Shown here: piece by piece, positions 1 through 10,161 of the stretch
Layout: each line of letters begins with the position of its first letter
How positions within the stretch are numbered: position 1 is the first letter of the stretch
Source of the DNA: Romanomermis culicivorax
Taxonomy: Eukaryota; Nematoda; Enoplea; Mermithida; Mermithidae
Length of the DNA stretch: 64,000 nucleotides
NCBI GenBank assembly: GCA_963922205.1
Contig: CAWUHX010000310.1
Location: 310,001 to 374,000, forward strand
Reading direction: 5' to 3'
Program-made: the position numbers and the translations under genes
Notes under the pieces: generated by a model
Told to the model about the DNA's origin: nothing
Seen by the model: only the letters and a program-made list of their open reading frames with translations
Databases searched by the model: none

Positions 1-140
1 TGGCGGCTGAAACTCGGCGGGTGGCAGGCTGCCCCAGCTTGGTTGGCCAGTTGTTTGGACATGGTGTGTGTTATGGCGTTGATATCAATCATAGTTGGAG
101 GAGGCGGTATAGCTTGGAAAGACGAAATACTGGTTACCAT
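1..140 (-). CDS. Partial unrecognised ORF running off the window start
   Basis: An ATG at 138-140 on the minus strand opens a frame that stays open for 46 codons to the window edge. The peptide is rich in Pro, Ile and Thr and starts MVTSISSFQAIPPPP. No family is recognised. The style resembles the low-complexity reading frames inside the element at 47.5-51 kb, so a retroelement gag fragment is possible. It is short and cut by the window edge, so chance openness cannot be excluded. Confidence 0.2.
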   Translation of the reverse strand, partial: MVTSISSFQAIPPPPTMIDINAITHTMSKQLANQAGAACHPPSFSR

Positions 141-1744
141 GGTGTCAGTGACTAATATTCAATTTGCAGACTGGAATTGAGGGCAAAAGATTTGATTGGT
201 TAATTATTCTGCCCTGGAGACTAACAGCCTCCTGCAATCATCTTTCCTAGACAAGAAATCGGCACATGCATTAATCTTCACTTTTTAGATACTCCACTTT
301 ATAGTCATAGTCTTATAGATTGATGGCAAAAAGGTTGGAATTACGGTGTCAATTTATCAGTGTCAATAAAAACTTTTACACCAATCCATCCACATTTTGA
401 TTATTATGCAATTTTTTGTTGATATAAATCTAATTTGCTTTCTCCGGATTATCAAACATCTTTTTTTCATTTTGTCTATCTCAGAGTCAAGCAGTTTTTT
501 AAAGGCATAGTCGTGGATAGGTCTCACGATAATCAAGACTTCTTATCTATATACATCGACCAATCAGAGAAGGCCAGTAAAATAGTTTACTGTACATGAA
601 TAATTTTTTCGGCTCCAAGATTTGGATTTGATTTTTAGAAAAAAACTCCAACTCATCTCACAGGTCAGGGACCGCTTGGGGAAAAATTCCTTACCCGATG
701 CAGTTCGAAAAACGTCTTATCAACTGAAAGATGAGCTTATATTGCATCTAGTAATGAATCATAAACAGAAACTGTTTACATATTTTTGAGCAGTGTCCTC
801 CCCATAGTTTGAAACCAACAAAGCCAATAACTTTATTTTTGTTGCACTGTTATGCGCTGCGACATTAAAAATGACTACATCAATGATGTCTGTCTTGTAA
901 GCTGAAAAAATAAACGAAAATCGTAAAAATTTAATTTTTTTGAATTTTATTAAGCCATCTTCAATAACATACGCCCAGCACTGTTCGGCTTGGCAAAATT
1001 TTCTCCATCATCTCCATCGTTTTCTACCTTTTTGTTTCACCTATTGTTTGTCACCTGTGTTTTCAGTTTGGCATTAGCATTGTTGTCTTCTGAATCTTCA
1101 TCCTTGTTGGACGGCACTTAGATAGCTCATGTGCAACAAAATTTTTCCCACCGGCTAGAATTGGAAAAAATTGAATGAAAAATCAACTGAAAACGAAATT
1201 GAAAAATGTTGATTTTTTTAAAACAGCGCCAAAAAAATTGACTTGACAATGAGCATTCTCACCAAACATTCGAGTTTTTAAGTTTTTTAATAAAAAAGCA
1301 TCGTGGTTCATATACCTGGTTTACGTAAGATTCCTACGGCACTTCCCAGGACCTCAAACAAGAGTTCCGATTTCGGCAGCAGAAAGTAAACTTTTGAGGT
1401 GACTACAGTAATTACATTCAGCAATTCCGCGCAAAACATATGAACTAGAGTTTCCCTTTAAAGTCAAAACTCCCCCTTGACTATGCCTTTTAGTTCTTAT
1501 TTGCATTTTCCTTACTGTAGCTTGTTTAGAAGCCAAAACTTGCTTTTCAGCTTATGCTTCAACTTTCATATAAAGGTGTAAGTCATGCCTTTCTATCACT
1601 TTGGTTTTCTCAACTCGTATCTAACACATGATTTTCTCCAATTTTCTCAATTACTTCATATTCCTTTTTATTTCAATTATGATTCTTTTAAAATTTTATG
1701 AGCACTTTCCCACCCACCCACCAAAACTTATAATTTTACACATT
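141..1744. other. No recognisable gene
   Basis: AT-rich sequence with only short open frames and no family match that I can see. A T-rich stretch leads into the splice-acceptor-like CATTTCAG just before the recombinase remnant. This may be the 5' part of that mobile element, but no terminal repeat was found. Confidence 0.4.
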
Positions 1745-2640
1745 TCAGATTTGCTTGCGTCACAGTGGCACACAAGCCTCTGAGACAATTTCGACAAGGA
1801 TGAGATTGAAGCTTTTGCTCAAACAATTTTTAATTCCATTTCCAATAGCATGCAAAAGTCATATGCACCAAAAATTAAAAAATTTTTTTAAATGGGCTTT
1901 GCAACGAAATATAAAAATGGAACCTCCTCAACCACTTCACCTGGCACTTTTCCTTCCTGCTTTGTTTAAGCAGGGTTTACGCTCGTCAACAATTTTTCAA
2001 ATGGCCGCAGCAATAAATTGGTTTTTTCGTATCCTGGGCCATGCTTCAATTCTCAGCCACTCTGTTAGCGCCACGATTTTGAAAGCAGCTAAAAGACAAG
2101 ATATTCCACCAAACAGAAAAGAACTGTTGACTATCAAGCACTTAGGACTAATGATTGCCCACATTTCAGCTTTGCCAACTTTAGCTTATTTGGGAATCAA
2201 AACTATTATGCTAATTTGCTTTGTGGGATTTTCGCGTATTTCTGAAGCACTGGACATAAAGTGCTGTGATCTAAAAATTTGCGCAGAATAATTATTTCGA
2301 AAACGTCAAACCTTACCTGCCCTTGCGCAGCTTTGATTGAATATTTTCAGATGACCTTCCTGGGAATTCATTTTCCGTAGCATTGCTCTGTGTAAGGACA
2401 AAACCTTTAAGTTAGGCGATAAAAAATTGACCTACATGAGAGCTAGAGAACATTTTTTACGAATTTTGTTGGAAATTAAATTGAATGTAGAAGAATACAG
2501 AACTCACAGTTTGAGATCAGGTGGCACAGTACAGCCTCTGAGGCAGGCATCCCTCATGACGTTGAGCTCATACTTCTTGTAACGCAATTAATTAATTTAT
2601 AACCTTTAAAATTTTTCAGGTTCGGCTTTTTCAGCAGATC
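1745..2640 (+). pseudogene. Decayed tyrosine recombinase (DIRS/Crypton-like transposon)
   Basis: A reading frame from about 1790 to 2289 encodes a tyrosine-recombinase-like protein. The N-terminal helical core-binding part reads SYAPKIKKFFKWALQRN and is followed by a helical stretch ending GFSRISEALDIKCCDLK, which fits the box I arginine of the family. After a stop and a possible intron ending TTTTCAG near 2350, the frame resumes with LTYMRAREHFLRILLEI and then EYRTHSLRSGGT (about 2500-2525), which matches the box II H-x-x-R motif. The catalytic tyrosine that should lie some 30 residues further on was not found. The copy carries frameshifts and stops, so it is a relic. The host element type (Crypton, DIRS or Ngaro-like) cannot be decided, because no reverse transcriptase or terminal repeat is visible nearby. 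Confidence 0.7.
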
Positions 2641-3769
2641 ACGACTACTTGTGACACCTGCTTTTCTTGTCGTACAGTTCACGAAAGCATACTGTAATTA
2701 TTTCGTGTTTTTGTTCTCAATTCTGGAACGTTTTCCAGACGTACATTTTCATAAGTGTTTTGTTTTTCTCGTCTTCTTTTGTACATTTTCGTCTGGGCGA
2801 CCTCAATATTCTGACGATAATCCAAAAATTAACCAAAAAACATATGCAAGGGATGGTTTTTAACGACCCTGCACACTATGGGGCCATCATTACGATGGAC
2901 CCACTCAACAAAGACTAACGGACAGATGTGAAGAGATATGCACGTTGTGCAACAGGTGATGCAATTTGCACAAGGGTTGTGTAAATATGCAAATGCGTTT
3001 TATGCCTGCACGGAGGCATATGCATGGGCGATCTACCTGGAAAGGTTCTGGGATAGATGCTGACCACGCCCTAGTCTAACGGTAAAGGTATCAATCGTTT
3101 TCATGGGAAGGACCCAAGAAAGTGGTCATTAGGAAGTGGAACAGCGATTGAGAAAAGTCGTGTGCTCGGCACAAATTGAAAAATAGAATCGCATATTGGG
3201 TTTTTGGTGCACGGACCAAAACCCATTGAAACGCATTGGGAGGTTTAAGGGAAGGACCCTTCAAACCCCTGAGTTTGGTGGTAGTGGGAAGGACCCTAAA
3301 CCACAAAGTCTAGTAGTGTGGGAAGGACCCTGCTACAGTTAGTCGATATTTTCAGTTTTGTAACGGATCGTCAGAAAGTTGGGTTGTTCTATAGTTTTGT
3401 ATATTTGTTCGTTTTTACCGAATTAACCCAGAAGGGAATCGAGCTCATTAGTCAGGGTCTCGTGTTCTAGGGTCGAAAATACAAAATAACCCTGACATTT
3501 GTGACACGGTCAATTTTTAATTTCAGTTATCCTTTTTTGATAATTGTTCGTCAATTTTGTTAACACTGTGTGATGTTGCTTTTGTGTTCGATACGAGTAA
3601 AGGAAACCTGAACTGAAGAATAGGAAATAAAATCCAGTATCATTCAGATGAATTTTCAATCAGGTGACACTTTTTATTCAAAATTGAACTATGAGCATGA
3701 AGCTTACTGTAGTTTGAGAAAAATCTCTATCTCGCATCTTGGCTGGACCGCGCAGGAAATATTGCCAAG
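2641..3769. other. Intergenic sequence with a dispersed GGGAAGGACCC motif
   Basis: No gene is recognised. The motif GGGAAGGACCC occurs near 3105, 3250, 3285 and 3328 at irregular spacing. This looks like a decayed short repeat cluster rather than a coding region. The remainder shows nothing identifiable. Confidence 0.4.
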
Positions 3770-4610
3770 CAGTGTTTTTTTGTGCCAAAACATGGTTTCT
3801 GGCACAAAAAAATTTGGAATGGCACAAAAAATTTTGAGCGTTTGTGCCAATTGGCACAAATTTTTTGGCTGGTCAAACATTAAATTTCCTTGATTTTTAG
3901 ACGTTTTAGGGGCCGAAAATGCAAAAATTTTTCGGCGCTACGCGTCGAATCAATGAATATAGTATTTCCTATTCGTATATTTGACCCGAACGCGAATGAT
4001 TTCCCTTGTAACAGTGTATTAGTATCGTTGCAGCAAACTTTATATAAGCTGTCAAGACTGATGAGTGAAAAGAAGTTCTGAATATTCTCTCTTCATTCAG
4101 TCAGACTCGGATTCAAAACTGAAATTGTACTTTTTGTGTTTGATTGATTCAAATAGAAAAATCGATATCGTTGATAATGGCACAATGTTTCGATCGAAAA
4201 TTGACACGATTTTCGACTTTATTTTCTCTAGTCTTTACATGGTTGTTAAATATACTTACATAACATAGATATTCGTTCGTAGTCGAAAATTGAATCAATG
4301 TAAACTTCCTGAACAATCCTAGAGCTATTTAAATTGTCTCAGCATTCCATTTCTTTTTGGGATTTCGTGAACTATTTTGTTGCACAGTTTTTTCTTTTCT
4401 CACTGACATGGTTAGCTGAAAAATAGGTTGGGCATGATTTTTACAAAAAATTAATGCGTTAAACAATAACTTTTTATCAAACTTTTGGCCTGAAACTTTT
4501 CTGCAGTTTTCAGTATGTCTCTAGTAAAAAAAAATTTTTGTGCCATTGGCACAAATTTTTTTGGCCTCTTGTGCCAATTGGCACAAATGTCCGTGCACAA
4601 AAAAACGTTG
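3770..4610. mobile_element. Non-autonomous element, GGCACA-ended subgroup (E)
   Basis: The left end reads CAGTGTTTTTTTGTGCC and the right end is its inverse CACAAAAAAACGTTG. Flanks TTGCCAAG and GTGCGAAG agree at 6 of 8 bases, fitting an old 8-bp target duplication. Near both ends sits the perfect 18-bp palindrome TTGTGCCAATTGGCACAA, with further GGCACA copies. The interior contains a worn form of the GGCGCGAAGCGCC hairpin (about 3930). No transposase is encoded. Confidence 0.6.
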
Positions 4611-4691
4611 GTGCGAAGTGAGATTATCTGTCATTATTTTGATTGGTCGAAAAAATTTATTGATTTTTACAGTTGTTTCTGGCAAATTTTT

Positions 4692-4757
4692 TGGCTTGGG
4701 CTTAGACTCAGGCTTAGGCTTGCTTAGGCCTAGGCCTGGGCTCAGGCTTGGACTCAC
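4692..4757. repeat. Degenerate interstitial TTAGGC-like hexamer array
   Basis: About eleven units of six bases with consensus GGCTTA/GGCTTG, including several exact TTAGGC words. TTAGGC is the telomere unit of most nematodes. The array is degenerate and lies just outside element E. It also produces a shadow reading frame rich in Lys-Pro on the minus strand. Confidence 0.55.
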
Positions 4758-5043
4758 GGTTAGGAAGAGAAGGAGTAGACTACAACTTTTCGACCAATCA
4801 AATTGAAAGTATGAAGTTTGTCCACCAATCAAATTGATGACAGATCTCGCTCCCTAATGCTTAGTAGATCGCGCCGGACCGGATTTCATTCCATTATTTT
4901 TTATGTGATTCTAGTGCGCGGTCAAAATGGTATTCTACTTAATGCTTATAGCTTTAATGATCAGCATATTATGGATACACGTTTCATTTCATCCTGTTTT
5001 TTGAAGAATTTTATGAAAACCAAGATTTTCCTCGGTCTCTAAA

Positions 5044-6135
5044 CACTGTTTTTTCCACATTTGCACTATGATGTAGAAAAAAATTTAGAATGTGGATAAA
5101 ATTTTTGAGGTCTTTCCACAATTGTGGAAAAAAAATTTGAGGTTTTCATACTGAAAAGATGCATTTTGGTGCATTTTAGGAGGTCTAAATCTCAAAATTT
5201 TCTTGTGCTTCGCGCCGGTTATAACTTCAATAATCATTATTATTTATTTTCTAGCTCAGACGCGGCTTCTAAACAGGCCCGTATTTCGAAGGGGGAAGGG
5301 ATGGGGGGGGGGATTCTCCCCTAAATTTTTTTTAGAAAAAATTTTCAGCAATATCATTGTTACATCACAATTCCCAAATTAAATTATTACATTTACATAC
5401 TTTTAGCTAAATACAGAATTTAGACACTAATCCAAGCACGCATAAACTAACTGAAAATAAGTCGTCTTTGAATGATTTTGATTTTCTTTTTATTCGGGAA
5501 ATTCTAAAAAAATTTGTAAAATTCCCTCCCCCTCTTTTTTTGAAAATCCTGGATACGGGTATGGGCTTCTAACATGTCTACCTTCACTTACCATTTAATC
5601 TTTAATAGTTCTCTACATTTTAAACGTATTATCTCATGTTTTAATTGGTAATCTTCAATATTTTATCTTGATATTCAATGAAGATTCGCACTTTTTCCTT
5701 GACACTTTTTTTTGAAAAAGATCAATACGTCAAGTCTCTAAAATTTTTGAAATGTTTGTCCCTTTTTTAACGTAAATTCAATTCAAAAGCTTCGTGGAAG
5801 TGTTTTTGGAAAATTTATACGCTTCTGACTCATAGCTTTCCGCAAAATTTACGAAATGTTACGAACAAATTGATGGTTCTAAAATTTTTCGAATGATGAA
5901 TTTCTAGAAATTACGATTTATGAACACAAAATTTTAACCTAATTTTTGAGATATATGATCAGAATGATTATCAGAATGCTCTAAAAAGCTCAAAAACACT
6001 TAAATTAAGCGTTTATAAGCAATTTCAAGCGGGAAAACGAGGATTTTAAGACGAAAAAATATTTTTTGCACATGTGGAAAAAAAATTTGACCTCTTTCCA
6101 CATATGTGAGAAAAAGTTCGTGGAAAAAAATAGTG
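5044..6135. mobile_element. Non-autonomous element, TTCCAC-ended subgroup (F)
   Basis: Starts CACTGTTTTTTCCA and ends TGGAAAAAAATAGTG. Flanks TCTCTAAA and ATCCTAAA match at 5 of 8, so a target duplication is only suggestive. The near-terminal palindrome TTTCCACAATTGTGGAAA (left) and CCACATATGTG (right) mark this subgroup. The core, from GATGCATTTTGGTGCATTTTA through AATTGGTAATCTTCAATATT, is shared with element D (9177-9914) and, inverted, with C1. It is interrupted by element J. Confidence 0.6.
5273..5564. mobile_element. Nested MITE (J) inside element F
   Basis: The host core sequence GCTTCTAA is duplicated exactly on both sides (5265-5272 and 5565-5572), an 8-bp target duplication. The ends are (A)CAGGCCCGTAT and ATACGGGTATGG, imperfect inverted repeats. 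It contains G- and C-homopolymer runs and no ORF. The uninterrupted version of the host site is visible in element D around 9418. Confidence 0.75.
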
Positions 6136-6854
6136 ATCCTAAAATCTTTTTGCGATCTTTAAAAAAATAAGAATCTGTTTTTAATAATTTTTTTTAGATT
6201 GATAATTAATTAATTACGAAAGTTAATGTTAATGCAATACAAAATAAACAGAAAAGTGTAACGGAGCGAATTAAGCTACACCTCATCAAAAAATTCAGCA
6301 TGCATTTTACTTATTTTGTTTGAAAAAGTTTTTACATTGCTCGAAGACACCGTATCTTGATCCTAAGAAAGTCTAAGACAATGGTAGAATTTCTTGCTGG
6401 TTGAAGAATCCAAATCCATATTTCTTAGTTGCTTGTCTAGTTCTTGAATTTTCGTTGGCCCGACTGAAAATTCATTTAAGACTGAATTGTCAAAAAATTA
6501 AACCTTCTGTCTAGGAAATAAAATTTGAAAAGATTCACTCTCCAGCGTTCTAGAATAGCGAAATGCGAAAATGCTTTTTGGCGTGACGCTACGCGCCGAA
6601 CAAGTTATACTACTCATTACATACTGTATACTAACCTTTTCATTTTCTCTCCAAATCTCAGAAAATTGGGTTTTACAATCCTAAAACCGACGCGAATCGA
6701 ATGAAATACAAGAAATTTAGCTTTTGATGGTTTTCCAATAAAATTGGGCGAATTTATTGATTTTAGAGTGAGCAACCAAAAATTTATCTTGCAACCAAAA
6801 TTTTTCCTCAAGTTGCACATTGCAGCCTGACATGTGAAAATCAGTCAATCAACC
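6136..6854. other. Decayed repeat sequence, no gene
   Basis: AT-rich sequence with a worn hairpin core fragment near 6585-6600 (GACGCTACGCGCCG), the same motif seen in the neighbouring elements. No ORF of interest. Confidence 0.4.
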
Positions 6855-7307
6855 ACGGTTTTTCTTTCCTCAAATCGTGCTTTTGGGGAAAAAATTCTGC
6901 GGAGCGAAAAAGTTTTCATGTTCTTAGCTTAACCTTATGTTTTAATTGGTAATCTTCTATATATTATTTCTATATTTAATGAAGATCTGCATTTTTTATT
7001 TGCACATTTTTTCAAAAAGATCAACACGTCAACTTTCTAAACTTTTTAAAGCGATGGTTCCTTCCTTGGCGCAAATTGGATTCAGAAGTTCATGGAAGTA
7101 TTTTTGGAAAAGGTCTACTCTTTCTTACTCGTGGCTTGTCGTCCAAATTTATGAAATCTAACGAATAAATTACTTTAAAATTTTTCTAAACTTAAATTTG
7201 TAGAAATTGATATTTGATCGTCACAGAATGTCAACACAAAAAATGTTGGGGAAAAAATTTTAACTCATTTTCCCATTGGGGGAAAAGGTCGTCGGGAAAA
7301 AACATTG
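6855..7307. mobile_element. Non-autonomous element, TTTCCC-ended subgroup (H)
   Basis: The interior repeats the core of elements D and F (AATTGGTAATCTTC, then GATCAACACGTCAA). The right end contains TTTTCCCATTGGGGGAAAA followed by GGGAAAAAACATTG; the left end has TTTGGGGAAAAA. Candidate target duplications AATCAACC and AATCAAAC agree at 7 of 8 bases. The exact left edge is uncertain by a base or two. Confidence 0.5.
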
Positions 7308-7407
7308 AATCAAACACCGTTTTTTTTTCTTCGAAGATTTTTTCCCCAAAAATTTTTTACATTCTTAAAAATGTTTATAATGTGGCCCAAATTTCTCCAT
7401 TTCAGGA

Positions 7408-7478
7408 CATACCTGTGATCGGGGGACCTTCCCCTACTTGGTCGGACGATATATTCAAATGTCGGGACCCCTCCCAGG
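7408..7478. mobile_element. Left end of a family B MITE, interrupted by element C1
   Basis: Begins CATACCTGTGATCGGGGG, matching the family B terminus CATACCTGTA. It is broken at 7479 by element C1. Sequence resembling the rest of family B resumes after 8961 (TTTTCGACTTTTTTGCGA type), but a clean right terminus was not found. Confidence 0.5.
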
Positions 7479-8953
7479 CAGGTTTTTTTTGTACATGACC
7501 CATCTGCACATGTACAAACGACAGCCAATATTTCATTTGTACAATTTGTACGTAGCGAAAATAGGTATAAACATACATGTAATTGGGGGGGGAAGTGCTA
7601 TGGGAACCCCCCCCCCCCCAGAAATCGTCGACCATATGGCTAGCCATTGGGCGACCGCCCCCCCCAGGATTTTCCAATCCTATGGCTAGCCATATGGTAG
7701 CCCTAGGGACCCCCATAGTTTTAGTCGGAAAAATACTGAAAAATGTCATTTTTTCTATGAAAAATGTCAATTTTTGAACAAAAAATGGTCAAAAACGTCA
7801 ATTTTCTCGGCGCTTCGCGCCATAAGTACATATTTTATCATTTTTTAGACAAAAATTACTACTTTTTAAACCGTTTTCGGACATTTTTCATGGAAAAAAT
7901 CGAATTTTTTTTCCTTCAGGGACCCCTCCCCCCAAAATTTTGGGAATTACTGACCCCCGGCCCCAAAAAAGTGCTCCAACCCCCCCCCCCCCAGACCTCG
8001 GAGCTCCGTTACATGTATGGGTATAAATAAGTAACCTGTTTTACTCTATGTCATGGCCAAAGACTAATAACCTAATCAGTGTAATTTTCAAATTTTATTT
8101 ATAACTGCAAAACAAATTCATTAAGATTGAGCGAAAAATCGAAATTTTCAAGTTTCAACTCTAATTTACAAGCATTTTGGAACAATTTGTCTAGAAAACT
8201 ATCCAATAACATAACGAATTTGCATTAGAGGATAAACCGATGGTTAATTCGGCCATGATGACAAGTGAAAGCTCAAAAAAATTTTTGTGTATTGACCTTC
8301 GGGAACGCTGGAAAATCAATTTTCCAAACATTTATTTCAAGAATTAGATTCGAATTTAGTGTTCAAAAGTCATAATTTTCAGGATTTTAATATTTGAAAA
8401 ATTTTTAAACCAGTTATTTATTCGTTAACTCTCATGGACTTGGCCTACATGAGTGGAAGAGTAGAAATTTCCGAAAACTACTTCCATGAAGCTCTCAAAT
8501 TGATTTTACTTTAAGAAAGAAATAATTTCTTTAAAAAGTTTACAGACTTGGCATATTGATCCTTCTCGAGAAATGTTCCAATGAAAAACTGTGAATCTTC
8601 ATTAATATCAAGATAAAATATTGAAGATTACCACTTAAAACATGAGATAATATGTTTGAGATGATGAAAACTATTATACATTAAATGATAGGTGAGGGTA
8701 GGCATTCTGAAAGCCGCGTCTGAGCTAGGTAATACATAATAATGATTATTAAAGTTATAACCGGCGCGAAGCGCCGGAAAATTTCAGGATTATGAACTTC
8801 TAAAATGCACCAAAATGCATATTTTCTGTACCATATCCCCAAAATTTTCTTACCTAAACGGGGAAAAAGCCGTTTGTACTTGTACAAATGACTACATACC
8901 TCAAATTCGTTTGCCAAAAAAATTTTCATTTGCCTCCTGCAAAAAAAACACTG
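7479..8953. mobile_element. Non-autonomous element, TTTGTAC-ended subgroup (C1)
   Basis: Ends CAGGTTTTTTTTGTAC and AAAAAAAACACTG are inverted repeats. Flanks CTCCCAGG and CTCGCAGG form an 8-bp target duplication with one mismatch. Both ends carry paired GTACA/TGTAC words; the left has GTACATG..CATGTACAAA and the right TTTGTACTTGTACAAA. The core, inverted relative to F, holds the hairpin CCGGCGCGAAGCGCCGG at about 8760. Element A1 is inserted within it, and C1 itself lies inside a family B MITE. Confidence 0.7.
7572..8019 (+). mobile_element. Family A MITE (A1), nested in C1
   Basis: Terminal inverted repeats CATACATGTAA/TTACATGTATG, with exact 8-bp target duplication GGTATAAA (7564-7571, 8020-8027). 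The body contains C-homopolymer runs, two copies of CCATATGGCTAGCCAT-like sequence and the GGCGCTTCGCGCC hairpin. At least five more copies occur in the window. Confidence 0.85.
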
Positions 8954-9143
8954 CTCGCAGGTGAACATTAATACCCATCTCCCCAAACTCGGAAAAATTA
9001 GGAAAAAACCCTTTTAGTTGGCTTTTTTTCTGGGAAAATTTTCGTAATTTTTTCGACTTTTTTGCGATTCTTTCGACCCCGCCTCGAAATTTCGGAAATT
9101 TTGGGACCCTCATACCATAGCACTCCATAAGGGGGGGTGTGGG

Positions 9144-10064
9144 CATACCTGTAAGACTTCCGACCAGTTGGGGGGGCATTGTTTTTTTTTAGCATTTTAC
9201 AAGCCATGGCTTGTTGGACTGTCAAAATGGCTTGTAGAATTTTAGTCCAACAAGCCAAAATGGCTTGTCAGAATTTTTTGAGTCATGTGTTTGATCACAT
9301 TGGATACAGAAAAGATGCATTTTGGTGCATTTTAGCAGGTCATAATCTCAAAATTTTCCGGCGCTTCGGGCCGGTTATTACTTAAATAAGCATTATTCTT
9401 TATTTCTTAGCTCAGGCGCCGCTTCTAACATGTCTACCTTCACTTATCATTTAATCTTTAATAGTTTTAATCATCTTAAACGTATTATCTCATGTTTTAA
9501 TTGGTAATCTTCAATATTTCTTATTGATATTTAATGAAGATTCACATTTTTTCCTGGACACATTTTTTCAGAAAGATCAATACGTCAAGTCTGTAAACTT
9601 TTTGAAGCGATTATCCCTTTCTTAACATAAAATCAATCCAAAAGCTTCATGGAAGTGGTTTTTGGAAATTCTATTCTTCTTATTCATTTCTTTTCGGCCG
9701 AGTTCATGAGTTTGATCGATTGCCATGATGCTCAATATTTCTTTAAATTGATTGCCATGATGCTCAACATTTCTTTAAAAAGTAACCTAGCATTGGAATT
9801 TATTCACGTATATTGATGTTATAAAATTGGCTTGTAAAAATTTGGAATGGCTTGTAAAATTTTAGGTTAACAAGCCACTTGGCTTGTGACTCGTAGGTCA
9901 AAAAAAAAACCCTGGGGGGGGGTCGAAAAAAAGTCGAAATTTTCCCAAAAAAGGCCAAAAAACACACACTTTTTGCAAATTTTTTTAATTTTTTCCAAAG
10001 TGGGGGGGGGGGTTGGGTGATGTTGGGTACATGGTTGGCCCCCCCCCCCCCAAGTACAGGTATG
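9144..10064. mobile_element. Family B MITE (B3) split by element D
   Basis: Left terminus CATACCTGTAAGACTTCCGA at 9144; right terminus TACAGGTATG ends at 10064. Removing D joins the two halves into a family B sequence like the intact copies at 20069 and 23957. Flanking target duplications are not clean here, because the flanks are G-rich. Confidence 0.6.
9177..9914. mobile_element. Non-autonomous element, GGCTTGT-ended subgroup (D)
   Basis: Inserted in a G run of B3. Ends CATTGTTTTTTTTTTAGC and AAAAAAAAAACCCTG. Five or more copies of GGCTTGT/ACAAGCC lie near the left end and more near the right, including ACAAGCCACTTGGCTTGT. The core is nearly identical in layout to that of F: GATGCATTTTGGTGCATTTTA, hairpin CCGGCGCTTCGGGCCGG, then AATTGGTAATCTTCAATATT. 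No ORF. Confidence 0.65.
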
Positions 10065-10161
10065 GTATGGGGGGGTGTATTACCCCGGTCTTAGATTTGG
10101 AAATTCATTTACTACCCCTGTAAAAACAGCTCACCATAGCAAAAAATTTGGTAGACCTCAT

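Noticed and set aside
4521..4832. Minus-strand frame with Lys-Pro repeats
   Set aside because: It is the translation of the TTAGGC-like hexamer array and the end of element E.
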